Counted from the stretch's first letter, positions 12,878 to 24,000 are shown. The stretch: DNA of 64,000 nucleotides from Calocera cornea HHB12733 (GCA_001632435.1 KV423950.1:153141-217140); one strand, 5' to 3'. The notes: a model not told the origin generated them from the sequence alone. Made by a program: numbers and translations.

Positions 12878-13468
12878 TGTGAGGGCACACAGTCTAGCAA
12901 GGCTGCCGACTAAACCCAACTGGGTTGAAGAGACCAAAGACAAGGGATTCGGGGGAGGTCATGGCTGACAGTATCCAATAACCAACCAATCATACCCTTT
13001 GTAAGTCCAACTAGGAGATATGTGGGACGTCAAAGGTAGTTCGGATGAAGCAAGCAGAGTTTGGAGAGAGTTTGGAAGTTTGGAGCAGGAGGACAGATGT
13101 GATGACCAGGCTTTCTCACAAGACTATGGAGATTCCTCAGAGATCAGATCTAAGGAGAAGCTACCAAAGCTACCAAGGTTTATATACAAGTATACAATCA
13201 CAGCTCAGCTTCTCCCAAAACACCAAGGTGAGACCCGACACTGCCCAGGACACAGCCAAGGCCTAGCCCGCACAGCCAAAGCATAGCCGAGTGGGCACTG
13301 CATTACCTAAGCCTGTACCGAGTAGCCAAAAGTTCATGCTGAAGGTGTGGCTTTGTAACCGAAGACCTGAATGTGGAGTCGAGCTCTTGGGAATTGTTGA
13401 AGGTGGTCAAAGGTGTCCGAGTGTTGCAAGATCATGCCCGAGTTGGCCAAACTTGATGTCCCCTGACA
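12878..13468 (+). repeat. LTR, right copy (family A)
   Basis: 591 bp, TGTGAGGG...CCCTGACA. The preceding bases (AATGAAGTTGAAGGAGAGTG) are purine-rich and could be a polypurine tract, as expected directly upstream of a 3' LTR. Confidence 0.7.
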
Positions 13469-15255
13469 CCAGGTGTATTGAGAAATTGCAACAAGGTGCC
13501 TTACTCATCATGGTGGAGAAGAAGTGTGTAGAGATTGGACAAATCAGGTTTAGGGTTAGGGTTACAACATGTTCTCCACAAAGAGGTGAAGCTTGATAAT
13601 AACCTTGGTAAGGTGGGAAAGTCAAGATCAATGTTGAATTGTCAACAACAGCATTTGCAGACATAGATGAGCTGAATGTGGAAGGAGAGTCAGATGTAGA
13701 AGGAGAGTTTTAGTAAATGACAATCTGGGAGCAGACAGTGAGGCTTTGAAAGAGTTCACAGAGTTTGTCTTCAAAGAGAAAGTGTTTCTTGCCTTGCACC
13801 ATGCTTGGAACTCCTCAATAGTAAAGTCACCAAGGTGAACCATTGGGACAACACTGATCCATATAATTCAGGTGATATGTTGTGTTGCAGAGAAGACAAT
13901 GGAGTGAAGTGATCATGATAGGAAAGGCAGCATGTCAAAGGGTATAGAGTGTGGCTTTGTGCCTCCTTGAATCCACAAGGTGAGCCCCTCATGCATGGGC
14001 AGTGAAGTGAGGGCAGGCAATGTTCTTGCGGACTCGTGTTGTATCAGGGCACACAATACTAGACACAAGGCTGTCTGCAAAAGTGGTCTGAGATTGGTAA
14101 AGAGGGAGATGAGACATTGAGCAAGAGGGGTGAGATGGGCAATATGAGAGTAATAGGAGAAAGCAGAGCACTAGAGATCACAAGAGATCACCTGACAATA
14201 TTGACAGATTACCAAGGTTTCAGGGTTTTGATTGAGATCGGATGCCTAGTTCAACTACACAAGTAGTGTGGAGGATCCTAAGAGATCAGATCTGAGGACA
14301 AAACTACAAACAAGGTGATACTATATATGAGAGGGCCGGAAGTATCTTTGAAAGTGGAACCATACAGTTAGCTCAGGGCAGGCATCTCTTACCTTGGCAG
14401 AATAGGGCCGCTTTGCCAAACTGGTTTTGATACTGTCAAGATGGGGTTCATGCATTCTTGGTTCAAGATCCTATATCATGAGGGATTGGTTTTGGCAAGT
14501 CCTGACATGTTGGGGGACAGAACTCTTCTGGTGCTACAGATAATCAATTGGATGATGGAATGGGATTGGTATTGTACTCACTAAGGTCAAGTGTATGTCC
14601 ATACTGAGCAAATGCTGAGAAGTGATCCACAAGTGGATGACTTGGATGTGTGTACCATTGATGAGTGTCCCAAAGCACATCTTGAAGAACAGACCAAAGT
14701 CAATAACTTGGGGGTGTGATGCCAATAGCTTGTGACAAGACAAGATGCTGGAGATAGGCAAATTCTGGGGTGAGGGTGGAAACTTGTCATATGTAGTGTC
14801 TGATTGCCATGCTACATGCACCTGCAAGCTACCAGCTGCTGCCATGAAGTTCATTGCCTGCCAAAAAGTGAAGTCACCAACACATGGCACCATTAACCAG
14901 ACCTGTTTGCAGAACTTGGTAAGATGCATAGTGAAAGCCAAACAGTTGAAGATACGCACAATAACAAAGGAGAGACAATGTTGAAGCAGAGCCAATGTCA
15001 AAGGAAATCCAGTGTCAAAGGAGAGACCATCAGTTCAAGGGAATGCCCTTGATAATGCAATAGTCCCTGGAACAGTCACCCTATTCTTGTTTTTTTGATT
15101 TTGTTTGTGCATGCTTGTTAAGATGTGTCAGTACACATGGGGGGCAGCTGTGCTGGCTATAGGGACCCTGAAGTGTGCAACAAGCTGCACAAAAAAGGCT
15201 CCACACAAAAGCCCGCACAAAAGTTCACAGAACCTGGTTGCACTGCCAATTGGTG
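13469..15255. other. Degenerate transposon-derived AT-rich sequence
   Basis: No intact gene. Contains a TTAGGGTTAGGGTTA tract near 13551, 18-bp-periodic traces at 13665-13712 and 14980-15045, and an LTR-like segment at 14040-14507. Short frames on both strands have no recognisable domains. The G/A-rich base composition resembles the interior of the neighbouring LTR element, so it is probably relic retroelement. Confidence 0.55.
14040..14507 (+). repeat. Degenerate solo-LTR-like segment (family A)
   Basis: Starts TGTATCAGGGCACACA and ends CCTGACA, with the family-A internal landmark GGAGGATCCTAAGAG near 14270. Length 468 bp, close to the 479-bp solo LTR at 19942. No clear target duplication found. 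Confidence 0.45.
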
Positions 15256-15565
15256 AGGCTTCAAAAACCTGCTTCCGGTACAAGGATTGTTTCCGCTTGA
15301 AAGAATTAGCACCACTGAGAAGTGGCCGGACCTGTGAGACGCCCAGTACTATTCTCCCGGATTCACCCTGGGTAAATTCTCACCTTTTCTTGCCCGGGTG
15401 GTGCGCGGCAGCGGTTGACTATCTAAGCTATGCACTTTGCACCATGCAGAGCACAATAGAGCTTGTTAAGACCCCCCCGAAGCTCAAGCCCTCACAGCCA
15501 CATATAGCCACCTGCCCTGACCCGAGTGTGACGCGTTCCCACCGCTCTCAGTCTGTCCGACTACC

Positions 15566-16630
15566 ATGTCCTCGCCGCCGGTCAAAGTTGACGCTCGCGC
15601 GGCTGCTGAGGCAAGGAGACAGAAGATACTGGCCAGTCGTGGTAACCGACTGGCAAAGCTGACCAACACGGCCCGCGGTGCAGAAGGGGGTGGTGTGTTC
15701 GATAACGGCAGGCATTGTCCAGTCACAATCGTCGCGTGGCCTCATATCTCGTCTTCTAGATGCGCCCCTTGCAGCTTTCAGCTCGCCAGGCCCGGAATCA
15801 CATCTCTTGGGAAGTGAGGACCCAGTACAGTCACCCCTTATCAGGGCACCTACGGGTCCGGGAAGACCGACCATTGTTCCCGCCCCACCACGCGGCTCCT
15901 CGTCAATATATCCGTTCGATACGAGTGGTATGAACGCAGTCTATGGACCGATGGCAGCCCCTAATAGGGATTCTGCTATGCAAGAGGATCCCTTGATGGC
16001 AATGATGCAAGCCATGGCATCGGGAAACGCACCTTCGGGCGTCCCGTCGCCACCACGTCTGACACTCCATCATGCTCCATCTCGCGTCTCACAATGGCTA
16101 CCCCTGGTTCACGCGCTTTCGATAATTTTTACCCTGCTGTATGCAGCCACAGTCCTGGAGCCTAATGCATGGAGAAATTTGGCAGGGGAGTGGCCCTCTG
16201 ACTCGGCATTCTCTGTCTGGCAACGCTGGAAGCCCTTGGTCACGGGGAGGGCCACAGGGATGGAACTTCAGACGGTTGTACGCGTCACGTTCTGTCTTAC
16301 ATCTCGATCCACTAATTAGCCATGTCATAGCCCGTTTTCTACATCTTTCTGGGGCTTGAGCTTGCACTCCACACCTTACGCCTGGTATCGGAGCGGGTGA
16401 GTCCTGTCCTTGGCATGCGATCACAGGTATTCTTACGCGCTGTGGATTCAAAACAGAATGTGCCACCACCTCCTGGTCTGGTTGCTAGCATCCTGCCATA
16501 CCTCCCGCCACGTTTTCAGATGTATGTGACTGGCGGCATGAAATACTTCGCAATCGGGCAGCAGTTTCTGGATGACCTGGGACTTCTCATATTTGTCTTG
16601 GGAATAATGGTATGGCTCGCGAATTTGTAA
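15566..16630 (+). CDS. GET2/CAML-like ER membrane protein, copy A
   Basis: ATG at 15566 begins a basic N-terminus with the block AEARRQKILASRGNRLAKL, as in Get2/CAMLG, where this segment recruits the Get3 ATPase. A linker follows (frame 3, ending MQEDPLMAMMQAMAS), then three hydrophobic helices: WLPLVHALSIIFTLLYAATV; PVFYIFLGLELALHTLRLV after an intron at 16278-16330; and FLDDLGLLIFVLGIMVWLANL before the stop at 16630. Get2 with Get1 inserts tail-anchored proteins into the ER. The junction between the first exon (frame 2) and the linker (frame 3) is unresolved: the candidates need an 82-97-nt intron ending at 15774, longer than others here, or a frameshift. The whole gene is duplicated in inverted orientation at 28474-29538. 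Confidence 0.7.
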
Positions 16631-16799
16631 CTTGCAGGGCAAACAATCGGCGGAAAAGAGCCTCCCCCTTGCACGGAGCCGCTCTGCTCCAAGAGAGCTG
16701 GCGAACTCGCATATTGTTGGCCGAGCTGTACACCTCTTGCGACGCAAGGGCTTTATTTAGGTCAAGAGGTCGTTAGCATGCTATTTACCAGAGGGCGTA

Positions 16800-17270
16800 C
16801 TAAGCTTTCAAATATACTTTGGTTTACTTCTGGTGTGCACCCTGGGGACTTGTTGCTTCGACTTGGAGGCACTTTTGCTTCCGCTCGTCTTCTGCTTCCG
16901 CGATAGCATTGAATTCCGCTTTGCACTTTGCTTTTTACTTCCGCCTTTTGCTTCCGTGCTTGTTTGCTTCCGATACTTACTTTGCTTCCGCAGGAAGTTT
17001 GCCTCTGCTAACCTGTTTGTTTCTGTTATTCATTCCGCTTCCAGCTCCCCATTTACTTCCACTATAGATTTGGTTCCGCACTACACTCTGTTTCCACTTT
17101 GCAGTTTGCTTCCCTGTTTCTTCAGATCCCGGTCTTATCTTTGCCTCCACTGGGTAACTCACTTCCATGACTTCTTTACTTCCATGGTCTCCTATGCTTC
17201 TGCTCAATCATTTGCCTCCACTTGATAAATTGCCTCCCCCAGCTTTTTGCATCCATTCTTCTGGTGCAGC
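16800..17270 (-). repeat. GGAAGCAAA-type motif array (left arm)
   Basis: On the plus strand, repeated degenerate TTTGCTTCCGC-type units every ~15-25 bp (CTTTTGCTTCCGC, TTTTACTTCCGCC, TTGCTTCCGTGC, TTTGCCTCTGC, TTTGCTTCCCTG). The spacer sequence differs between units. The array starts ~170 bp after the GET2-like stop codon. The mirror copy is 27834-28304. Confidence 0.8.
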
Positions 17271-17915
17271 CTGCAGAGCAATTGTTACAAAACTTGGAAA
17301 TCTTCTAGATTGTGGGCCACAGGAATGACAACCCCCTAGAATGGAAGCAAAGGGACACTGATGTGGAAGGGAAGTGAGCATAAGTATACTATCTAAAGAT
17401 CATTGCTACATAGCTTTGCACAAAACCCAGATGCCCACCATGATGCTTGTGCTGAGCCATGGTATCATGCATGTGACATAGCACAGGTTGACCTGAACTC
17501 ACACCACACATCACTTTGTTACAATGGGTCCCTATATAGAGCAACTGTGCACAGTAGGACTGCTGGAACAACACAGATCATTACACACAGCAGCCAGGTT
17601 CATGCATTTCCAGATAGTGAAACAGATGCTGTCATTGCAGGCCCAGCTACCCTGATCAAGTCTCCTCTTACTGTACTGAGCCATGAAGATGAAATGATGA
17701 CATGACAGGACCTATTTTTCACCCACTTGATCAAAACATGCAAACACAGGAAAGGGCACCTTATTCCAATCTCAGAATACTTAACAGCCCAGTGAAGACT
17801 GGACTACTGTTAGCTCTGAGCCTGCAGAAGGGAAAGTTAAAGTCTCCTCTTACCCATGCAACAGAAAGACAAGACCCAACCTGACAGATGTGAAAATGGT
17901 GGAGCAGCACTCAAA

Positions 17916-18250
17916 CATTGCTTTGGATCAATCACATCAAATGGAGCTTTCATTCATGTCTCAATCAGCCTGCAGTTTGGGGTGATACTGCTCATGCATA
18001 TCATCAATAGTACCATTATCACAAGTGTATGCAAGGGGGACCCTGAGTGATGTGTAAATGACTCCACAGCACTTGAAAGATGCTCTGGATCAATTGCATG
18101 AAGTGCAACTTTTAGTCATATCTCTGTCAGGGACCCACTGGTGGAAGTGCCACTATCAATGCTCATCAATGGTATAATCATCACAAGTGTAAGCAGGACC
18201 CTGAGTGGTGCATAAATGACTCCACAATAACTGAAAGATGCTCTGGATCA
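17916..18250 (+). repeat. ~155-bp imperfect tandem repeat
   Basis: Two diverged units, each containing TGGATCAAT..., a CATCAATRGTA block, ATCACAAGTGTA, GACCCTGAGTG and AAATGACTCCACA, followed by the start of a third (GATGCTCTGGATCAATTGCAT). Mirror copy in the right arm at 26854-27188. Confidence 0.7.
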
Positions 18251-18402
18251 ATTGCATCATGAAAGGACCACTGAGACAGTCCTCACTGATGACCCAATCC
18301 AGATAATGTAGATCATCACCTTGCGGGTCAAATCATGTCACGGATCATTCTCACCGCCACCACCACATCCATACTTTTGTACTCCATAACTTTGTTAAAA
18401 CT

Positions 18403-19818
18403 ATGCCTGTTGTTTCCAATGAAGCACAGTTGCTGCTGGCCGTCCAGGCAATGCACTCCAACCCAAAGTTGACCAGCTGAAAAGCTGCAAAGATCTACAA
18501 AGTCTCATACACAACACTGCAGCAGAGGAAGAAGGGAAGACGTGCAAGGGCCAATTATTGCAATCCTCAGTCAATCCTCACCACCGCTGAAGAGGAGGCA
18601 ATTGTCCCGTACATCCTGCAGCTGGATGCAAGAGGATTTTCACCCCGTCGGACCAATGTGCGCAATATGGCAAATCTCCTGCTTGCCAAGCACAGAGATG
18701 CAAGGGTTGGCGAGTGCTGGCCAGACTGCTTCATCAAGCAACATCCCAAGCTCTGCACATGTTTTGCATGTGCCTATGACTACCAGAGAGCATGCCAAGA
18801 GGACCCAGCACTGTACACCACCTGGTTCTACCTGGTATCAAATATGCAAGCAAAGTACAGCATTCAAGATGGCAACTTGTACAACTTTGATGAGATGGGC
18901 TTTGCAATGGGCATGATTTGAGCTGCAATAGTTGTCACCCAGTCAGATCACAAGAAGGACCCAAAAGCCATCCAGCCTGGCAACCGAGAGTGGGCAACAG
19001 CAATATGTTGCATTGCAGCCAATGGACATATTGTCCTGCCATTCCTCTGAGTTCAGGGAAAGCTCCACCTTGCTTGCTGGGACTCAAGCGGCTACATACT
19101 CCCAGACTGGGTTGTCACAACCACTCAGAATGGTTGGACCGACAATGCTACAGGCCTAGATTGGCTCCAGCATTTTGATAAGCATACCAAAGACCATCAA
19201 GTTGGCCAATGGCACATGCTGGTCCTGGATGGGCATGAAAGCCACATCAATGCCAAGTTCAACAAATACTGCAAGGAACACAATATTGTTCCTCTCTGTC
19301 TACCAGCACACTCTTCTCATTATACCCAGCCCCTTGATGTTGCTCTGTTTGGCCCGCTGAAGCAAGCCTATGGTACCCAAATCTCGGCCCTTACTCAGGT
19401 TGGCATCATGCACATCACCAAAGTTAATTTTTTCCATGCCTTCCATTCCGCCTTCATTGCAGTGTTTAGAGTGCAAAATGCCATGGCAGGCTTCCGGGGT
19501 GCTGGGCTGGTACCACTCAGTCCCAATGCTGTGATATCAAGGCTGGATGTCCAGTTGCACACACCCCCACATCCGACGACTCCGGAGCAGCTGTCCCAAT
19601 CCTGGATCTCGCAAACTCCAAAAACTGCCAATGAAGCTATCTCTCAATCCACTCTCATCAAGGACCAAGTCTTAAGGCACCAAGGAAGCTCTCCAACAGC
19701 TATTATCTGCTCTGTTGACCAGTTGGCAAAAGTGACAGTGGCAATGGACCATCATCTGACCTTCCTTGAGCATGAGGTCAAGGGTCTCCGTGACCACAAT
19801 ACCGAGCTGGCCAAGTAA
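18403..19818 (+). pseudogene. pogo-type DDE transposase, three in-frame stops
   Basis: One continuous frame of 472 codons interrupted only by TGA codons at 18478, near 18919 and near 19048. There are no frameshifts. The N-terminus has a Psq-like helix-turn-helix (KAAKIYKVSYTTLQQRKKG). The catalytic domain shows the three acidic positions of the pogo/Tigger DDE_1 family: NFDEMGF, LVLDGHESH and QPLDVALFGPLK. The C-terminal part ends in a coiled-coil-like segment. The first stop sits where the helix-turn-helix normally has a basic residue (CGA to TGA would explain it). Not functional as it stands. Confidence 0.88.
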
Positions 19819-19941
19819 AAACAAACCAAGAGAACACAATTGCAGAATTTTCCAGGCCACTCACTGGGCAGCAGGCCAGTGTTCTGATAGCAGAGAAGGG
19901 CAGAATTGAGCCAACTGAGCACAATGAAGATGGGGGGGAGG

Positions 19942-20420
19942 TGTGAGGGCACACAGGCTTCTGGTAAGGCTGCTACCTAGACAGGAAGGGAAGAGTCACA
20001 CTAACAAGGGCAGGGCAGGGATGGTTGACTTGATGACAATTGGGATTGTCCTACAGTATGCCTGTGGAGGATCCTCAGAGACCAAGTCTAAGGGATCAGA
20101 ACACAGGAAGTGCTAACTACTTATACACAGAGGGGTGCACATGAGAAAAAGAAGTGGAGTCATGATGCTGTGGCTGATGACAGAGGGGGAGTCATGTATT
20201 GCATCACTCTGACATCATAGGTGACCCTCTTATGACTGGGGAGTCCAGGCCTAGGGTCCAGACCATGACATCATGGTAATGCTGTGCTAGTGTCACAGCT
20301 GACACCTCATGATATCATCCTTGCCTCATAGAGGCTCCACAGCTATGACATCATAACCTAGTAGTGGGAAGGTGCAGAGATAGAGGGAAAATAGAAGTGG
20401 TCTATGGCTGTACCCTGACA
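19942..20420 (+). mobile_element. Solo LTR (family A) with 5-bp target duplication
   Basis: 479 bp, TGTGAGGGCACACAGG...TACCCTGACA, flanked by GGAGG at 19937-19941 and 20421-20425. Same family as the LTRs at 9616 and 12878. It lies in the 3' untranslated part of the pogo-like transposon, so it inserted into it and later lost its interior by LTR-LTR recombination. Confidence 0.88.
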
Positions 20421-20651
20421 GGAGGGCCCCTCCAAGTGGCACCAATCAGGTTCTTGTCATTGTAGCATCTGTCACAAAGCTGGGCACAATGCTAGGACCT
20501 GTCTGGAGGCTGTGGCAGTTGATAACTTGTCGGATTTGAGCTCTGCATAATTGATTGCAATGTAGTTGTGAAGTTACAGACAGAAAGCAATCACATGTAC
20601 AGAAAAGTGATCCGCAATGTGATTTGACCCCCAAGGTGATGATCTACATTA

Positions 20652-20861
20652 GTGTTGCTCCCAAGTACTCTTAAGACTGTTCTGTATCTCCAGACATCTG
20701 GATGCAGTACAGGAGTGGTGGTATGACAAGGGAAAGGATATGGAAGCAAATGCAAGAGGGACATGGCAAAGATCCCTGGCAGGGGGGTCACAGCCACTAA
20801 AGTAAGAGGAAGGGATCAGAGAAGGATATAGAAGATACAATGTGAGTAAGGGAACCTTACA
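20652..20861 (+). repeat. 3' end of chromovirus LTR (left)
   Basis: Ends GGGAACCTTACA, a plausible LTR terminus, directly before the gag-pol relic. An inverted copy occupies 26589-26798 and starts TGTAAGGTTCCC. The LTR's other boundary inside the arm was not found, so its full length is unknown. Confidence 0.55.
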
Positions 20862-21005
20862 CCCACTTCTACCCCACTTGCTCTATCTCCCACCAGTGAG
20901 AGCAGCACCAACCCTCTTGATCTCCTCTGGGCCAACACAACAACCATCAACTATATCCACCGTATCCCACCACCTTCTCCAACACTATCAAGCAGCAATT
21001 CAGAG

Positions 21006-24000
21006 ATGGGATCCAACAGCATGCCTCTGCTTGAGAGCAGGGAGCCTGATGAGGTCAAGGAGTGGGTTGGGCTTATGGAGTTGTGGTTCGAGGCAAGAGA
21101 AGTTGAGGTGGGCAAACTGATGCTCAAGGCACAGGCTGGGCTCAGGGAGCCTGAGCTTGTTGTCGCTTGGTACCATCTGGACAAGGCTACCTACCAGCCC
21201 ATGTCTTTTGCTGACTGGTCCAAGGAGCTCATTGCCTATGTGACACCTACCAACTATTATTGACAACCTGTTGGATGACATCTGCACTTGCAAGCAGTCC
21301 AGCAATCAGGATGTTGACACATACATCCATGATCTGCATTCAGACGACAACTGGCTGGACATGGCCAACCATCTCACTGAGGACCAGCTATGCACCATTG
21401 TCAAGGCTGGCCTGCTGGATGACCTTCATGCATGCATGTGTTTGGATAACAACCTGCGCACTGCCAAGACTCTCAAGGAGCTTGCATCTGGTCTCTCCAA
21501 GCTGGAAGAAGTCCTGAGCCTGGACAACAACCGCATCAAAGCTGCAACCTCCCACCACTACAAGAGGGAGCAGAAGGGTACACAGACTACAGACATGTCC
21601 TGGCACCCACACCATGGCCTCTCCATCCACCAACACAATCTTTGCTGCCAAGCTCACTGACTTGGAATGCAAATACCTTGCCACTTTTGATGGCTGCAAC
21701 AAGTGCCACAAGATCAAGACTGGCGGACCTCATGCCAACTGTAACTTTGCAACAGCTGAAGAGGCAAAAGAGATTGAGTGCAAAGCAGCTGAATGGAATG
21801 GATGTGGTTAGCCCCAGCCCCCCAAGACTTCTGATGTCAAAGTCAAGGATGAGGCACATGCCCATTCCTCCCAGAAGACCAAGGCCACCAAATCACAGTC
21901 CAAGAAACCCAAGAAACCAGTCTCACTTCCCACCTCCTCTGAGGAGGCAGACTCCTATGTCAGCTCTGAAGAGTACACATCTGCTGAGGATGACATGTAT
22001 GTCAACACCAATGTGGCTACTATCACAGTGCCCTCCTGTGTTTCCCACCACTCTGAAGATGCTCTCATTGACTTTGGTTGCTCTGCTCTCCTCATCTCAG
22101 ATCATCTGGCCACTGAGCTCAACCTGTCACATCACCAATTACCTAAATCTCAAGTGGTGGAGCAGGCATTGAAAGATGAGAGGGGAGGCAACACAAGTTG
22201 AGAGACTATGTTGAGTTGGCACTCTATCACCCAAAGACCCATTTCAAGACCAGAAAACTCTCTTTCAAAGTGGCTCCCTTAGATGGATGTCCCCTCATTC
22301 TTGGTACTCCCTTCCTCAAAGAATACAATGTTGTTCTTGAAGTTGCAACACCCACTCTCATTGTCAAGAGTACAGGCTATGACCTGATCTCCAGCAAGAT
22401 TCACAGCCAACAACCCAACAAGGCCACACCCGTGGCATTCAACATGCTCTGTGCTGCTCTCCAATACACCAGAGACCTACCACCAGCTGAGGACCTCCAG
22501 CAAACAGCTGAAAGTCTTGTGGCTGAGTTCTCAGACCACTTCCCACCCAATATCCCAGACTTGGGACCAATCCCTCCAGCACGCCCAAGGGAAGACTTGG
22601 ATACTGCATGCATACAGCTGCAAGAGCCAGACAAGAAGATACGGCCCAAGGTGTATTCATGTCCCCAACACTACCTTGCTGCTTTCCAGATACTTATCCA
22701 ACATCACTTGGATGCAGGCTGCATCCACATGTCCAAATCAGACAGTGCATCACTGGTATTGTTCTTCCCAAGAAGGATCCTACTGTATTCCCACGGCTTG
22801 TCATTGACTACCGTGCCCTGAATGCAAACAACATCAAAGACAAGTCCCCACTTCCCAAGACTGATGACATCCTGGACTTGGCTGGTAGCACAAAATACTG
22901 GGGCAAGATTGACATGACCAACTCATTCTTCCAAACTTGTGTCCATCCAGATGACACCCCATACACAGTCTTCACCACACCAATGGGCATGTATGAATGG
23001 CCAGTCATGCCAATGGGGTTCTGCAATGCTCCCAGCATACACCAGCATTGCATGATCAAAGCCGTGAACCACGTCATTGGCAAGTTCTGTCATGTCTACA
23101 TGGATGACATTATCATTTGGTCCAGTTCCCTGGAGGAACACCACAACCAGTGCACACAGGTGCTGCAAGCTTTGCATGATGCTGGCCTGTATTGCTCTCC
23201 CAAGAAGACAGAGCGGGTCACTACCCAGCTGGAGTTCTGTGGGCATATCATCTCACAGGCTGGCATTTCTGCTGATCCTGGAAAGACAGCCAAAATACAA
23301 CAGTGGCCAACTCCTACCCATGTCAAGGATGTGCACACATTCTTGGGATTAACCCAGTACCTCCACAAGTTCATCCCACACTTTGCTGACCAGACCGCAA
23401 TCCTCACACCACTTACAGCCAAGAAAGCTGAGAAGAACTTTGTCTGGACTGAACATCATTCACAGGCTTTCCAAGCTATCAAGGATGGCATGACTTCACT
23501 GCCTGTCTTGCATCCACTTGACTTCACATCTCTGCACCCAGTCTTTGTCACTACAGATGCAAGCAAGGTGGGCATTGGTGCAGTGCTCAGTCAAGGGCCA
23601 ACCTGGGAGACATCATGGCCCTTAGCCTATGAGTCTCATCAGATGACTGGTGCAGAACAGCATTATCCGGTGCATGAGCAAGAGCTCCTTGCCATTGTCT
23701 ATGCATTGAATAAATGGAGATACCACCCACTAGGCACACCATTCCACATTTACACCAACCACCAGTCCCTGCACCATTTACCCTCCCAAAAGGATATGTC
23801 AGCATGCCAGTCCCGCTGGATGGAGTTCCTGGCTGAATACAATTTCATGCTGAAATACATCTCTGGCAAGATCAACACTGTTGCTGATGCATTGTCATGC
23901 TACCCCTACAATGTCACACCAGAAGTGCATGTCAAGTATCTTGAAGCTGAACTGTCAACAAGCCAGGCCACATTGTTGTCTGCTGTCACCAAAGCAGTAT

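Larger units (their letters stand above)
9616..13468. mobile_element. Non-autonomous LTR retroelement (two direct LTRs)
   Basis: Two long direct repeats, 9616-10218 and 12878-13468, both start TGTGAGGGCACACAG and end CCCTGACA, i.e. TG...CA ends with imperfect short inverted termini (TGTGAGGG / CCCTGACA). They match closely at least over the first ~280 bp. The 2.66-kb interior (10219-12877) has no long frame and no reverse transcriptase, protease or integrase motif. It does carry traces of an 18-bp-periodic coding repeat at 10690-10770 and 12262-12387. I found no matching 5-bp target duplication (GACAG upstream, CCAGG downstream), so the element may be rearranged or old. It resembles LARD/TR-GAG-type elements that depend on proteins from a partner. 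Confidence 0.65.
18306..20649 (+). mobile_element. pogo/Fot1-like DNA transposon (degenerate), with nested solo LTR
   Basis: Ends are inverted repeats of about 49 bp: ATGTAGATCATCACCTTGCG at the left, and the reverse complement reads ATGTAGATCATCACCTTGGG at the right; the similarity extends through GGGTCAAATCA to CGGATCA. It is flanked by TA on both sides (18304-18305 and 20650-20651), the target duplication of the Tc1/mariner-pogo superfamily. The opposite arm (around 26799) retains the uninterrupted site CCAGATAGTGTTGC. It contains a DDE transposase relic (18403-19818) and a 479-bp solo LTR (19942-20420). Confidence 0.88.
15256..20864 (+). repeat. Left arm of a large inverted duplication
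   Basis: 15256-18305 is the reverse complement of 26799-29848 (mirror rule: x pairs with 45104 minus x). I saw one mismatch in ~3.05 kb, G17015 against 28089. After the inserted transposon 18306-20649 the match resumes: 20652-20864 pairs with 26586-26798 (x pairs with 47450 minus x), but with about six mismatches in 213 bp. The arm carries a GET2-like gene, a motif array, a tandem repeat and the end of a retroelement LTR (GGGAACCTTACA at 20850-20861). Outside 15256 the two flanks differ. Confidence 0.95.

Noticed and set aside
13628..15001. Minus-strand frames with a VIDFGL motif suggestive of a protein-kinase (CK1-like) fragment
   Set aside because: Only one short motif fits; the catalytic loop and glycine loop could not be located, so chance cannot be excluded.
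14534..15001. 155-codon minus frame as a gene
   Set aside because: Lies in relic TE sequence between an LTR-like segment and the palindrome; overlapping alternative frames are equally open.
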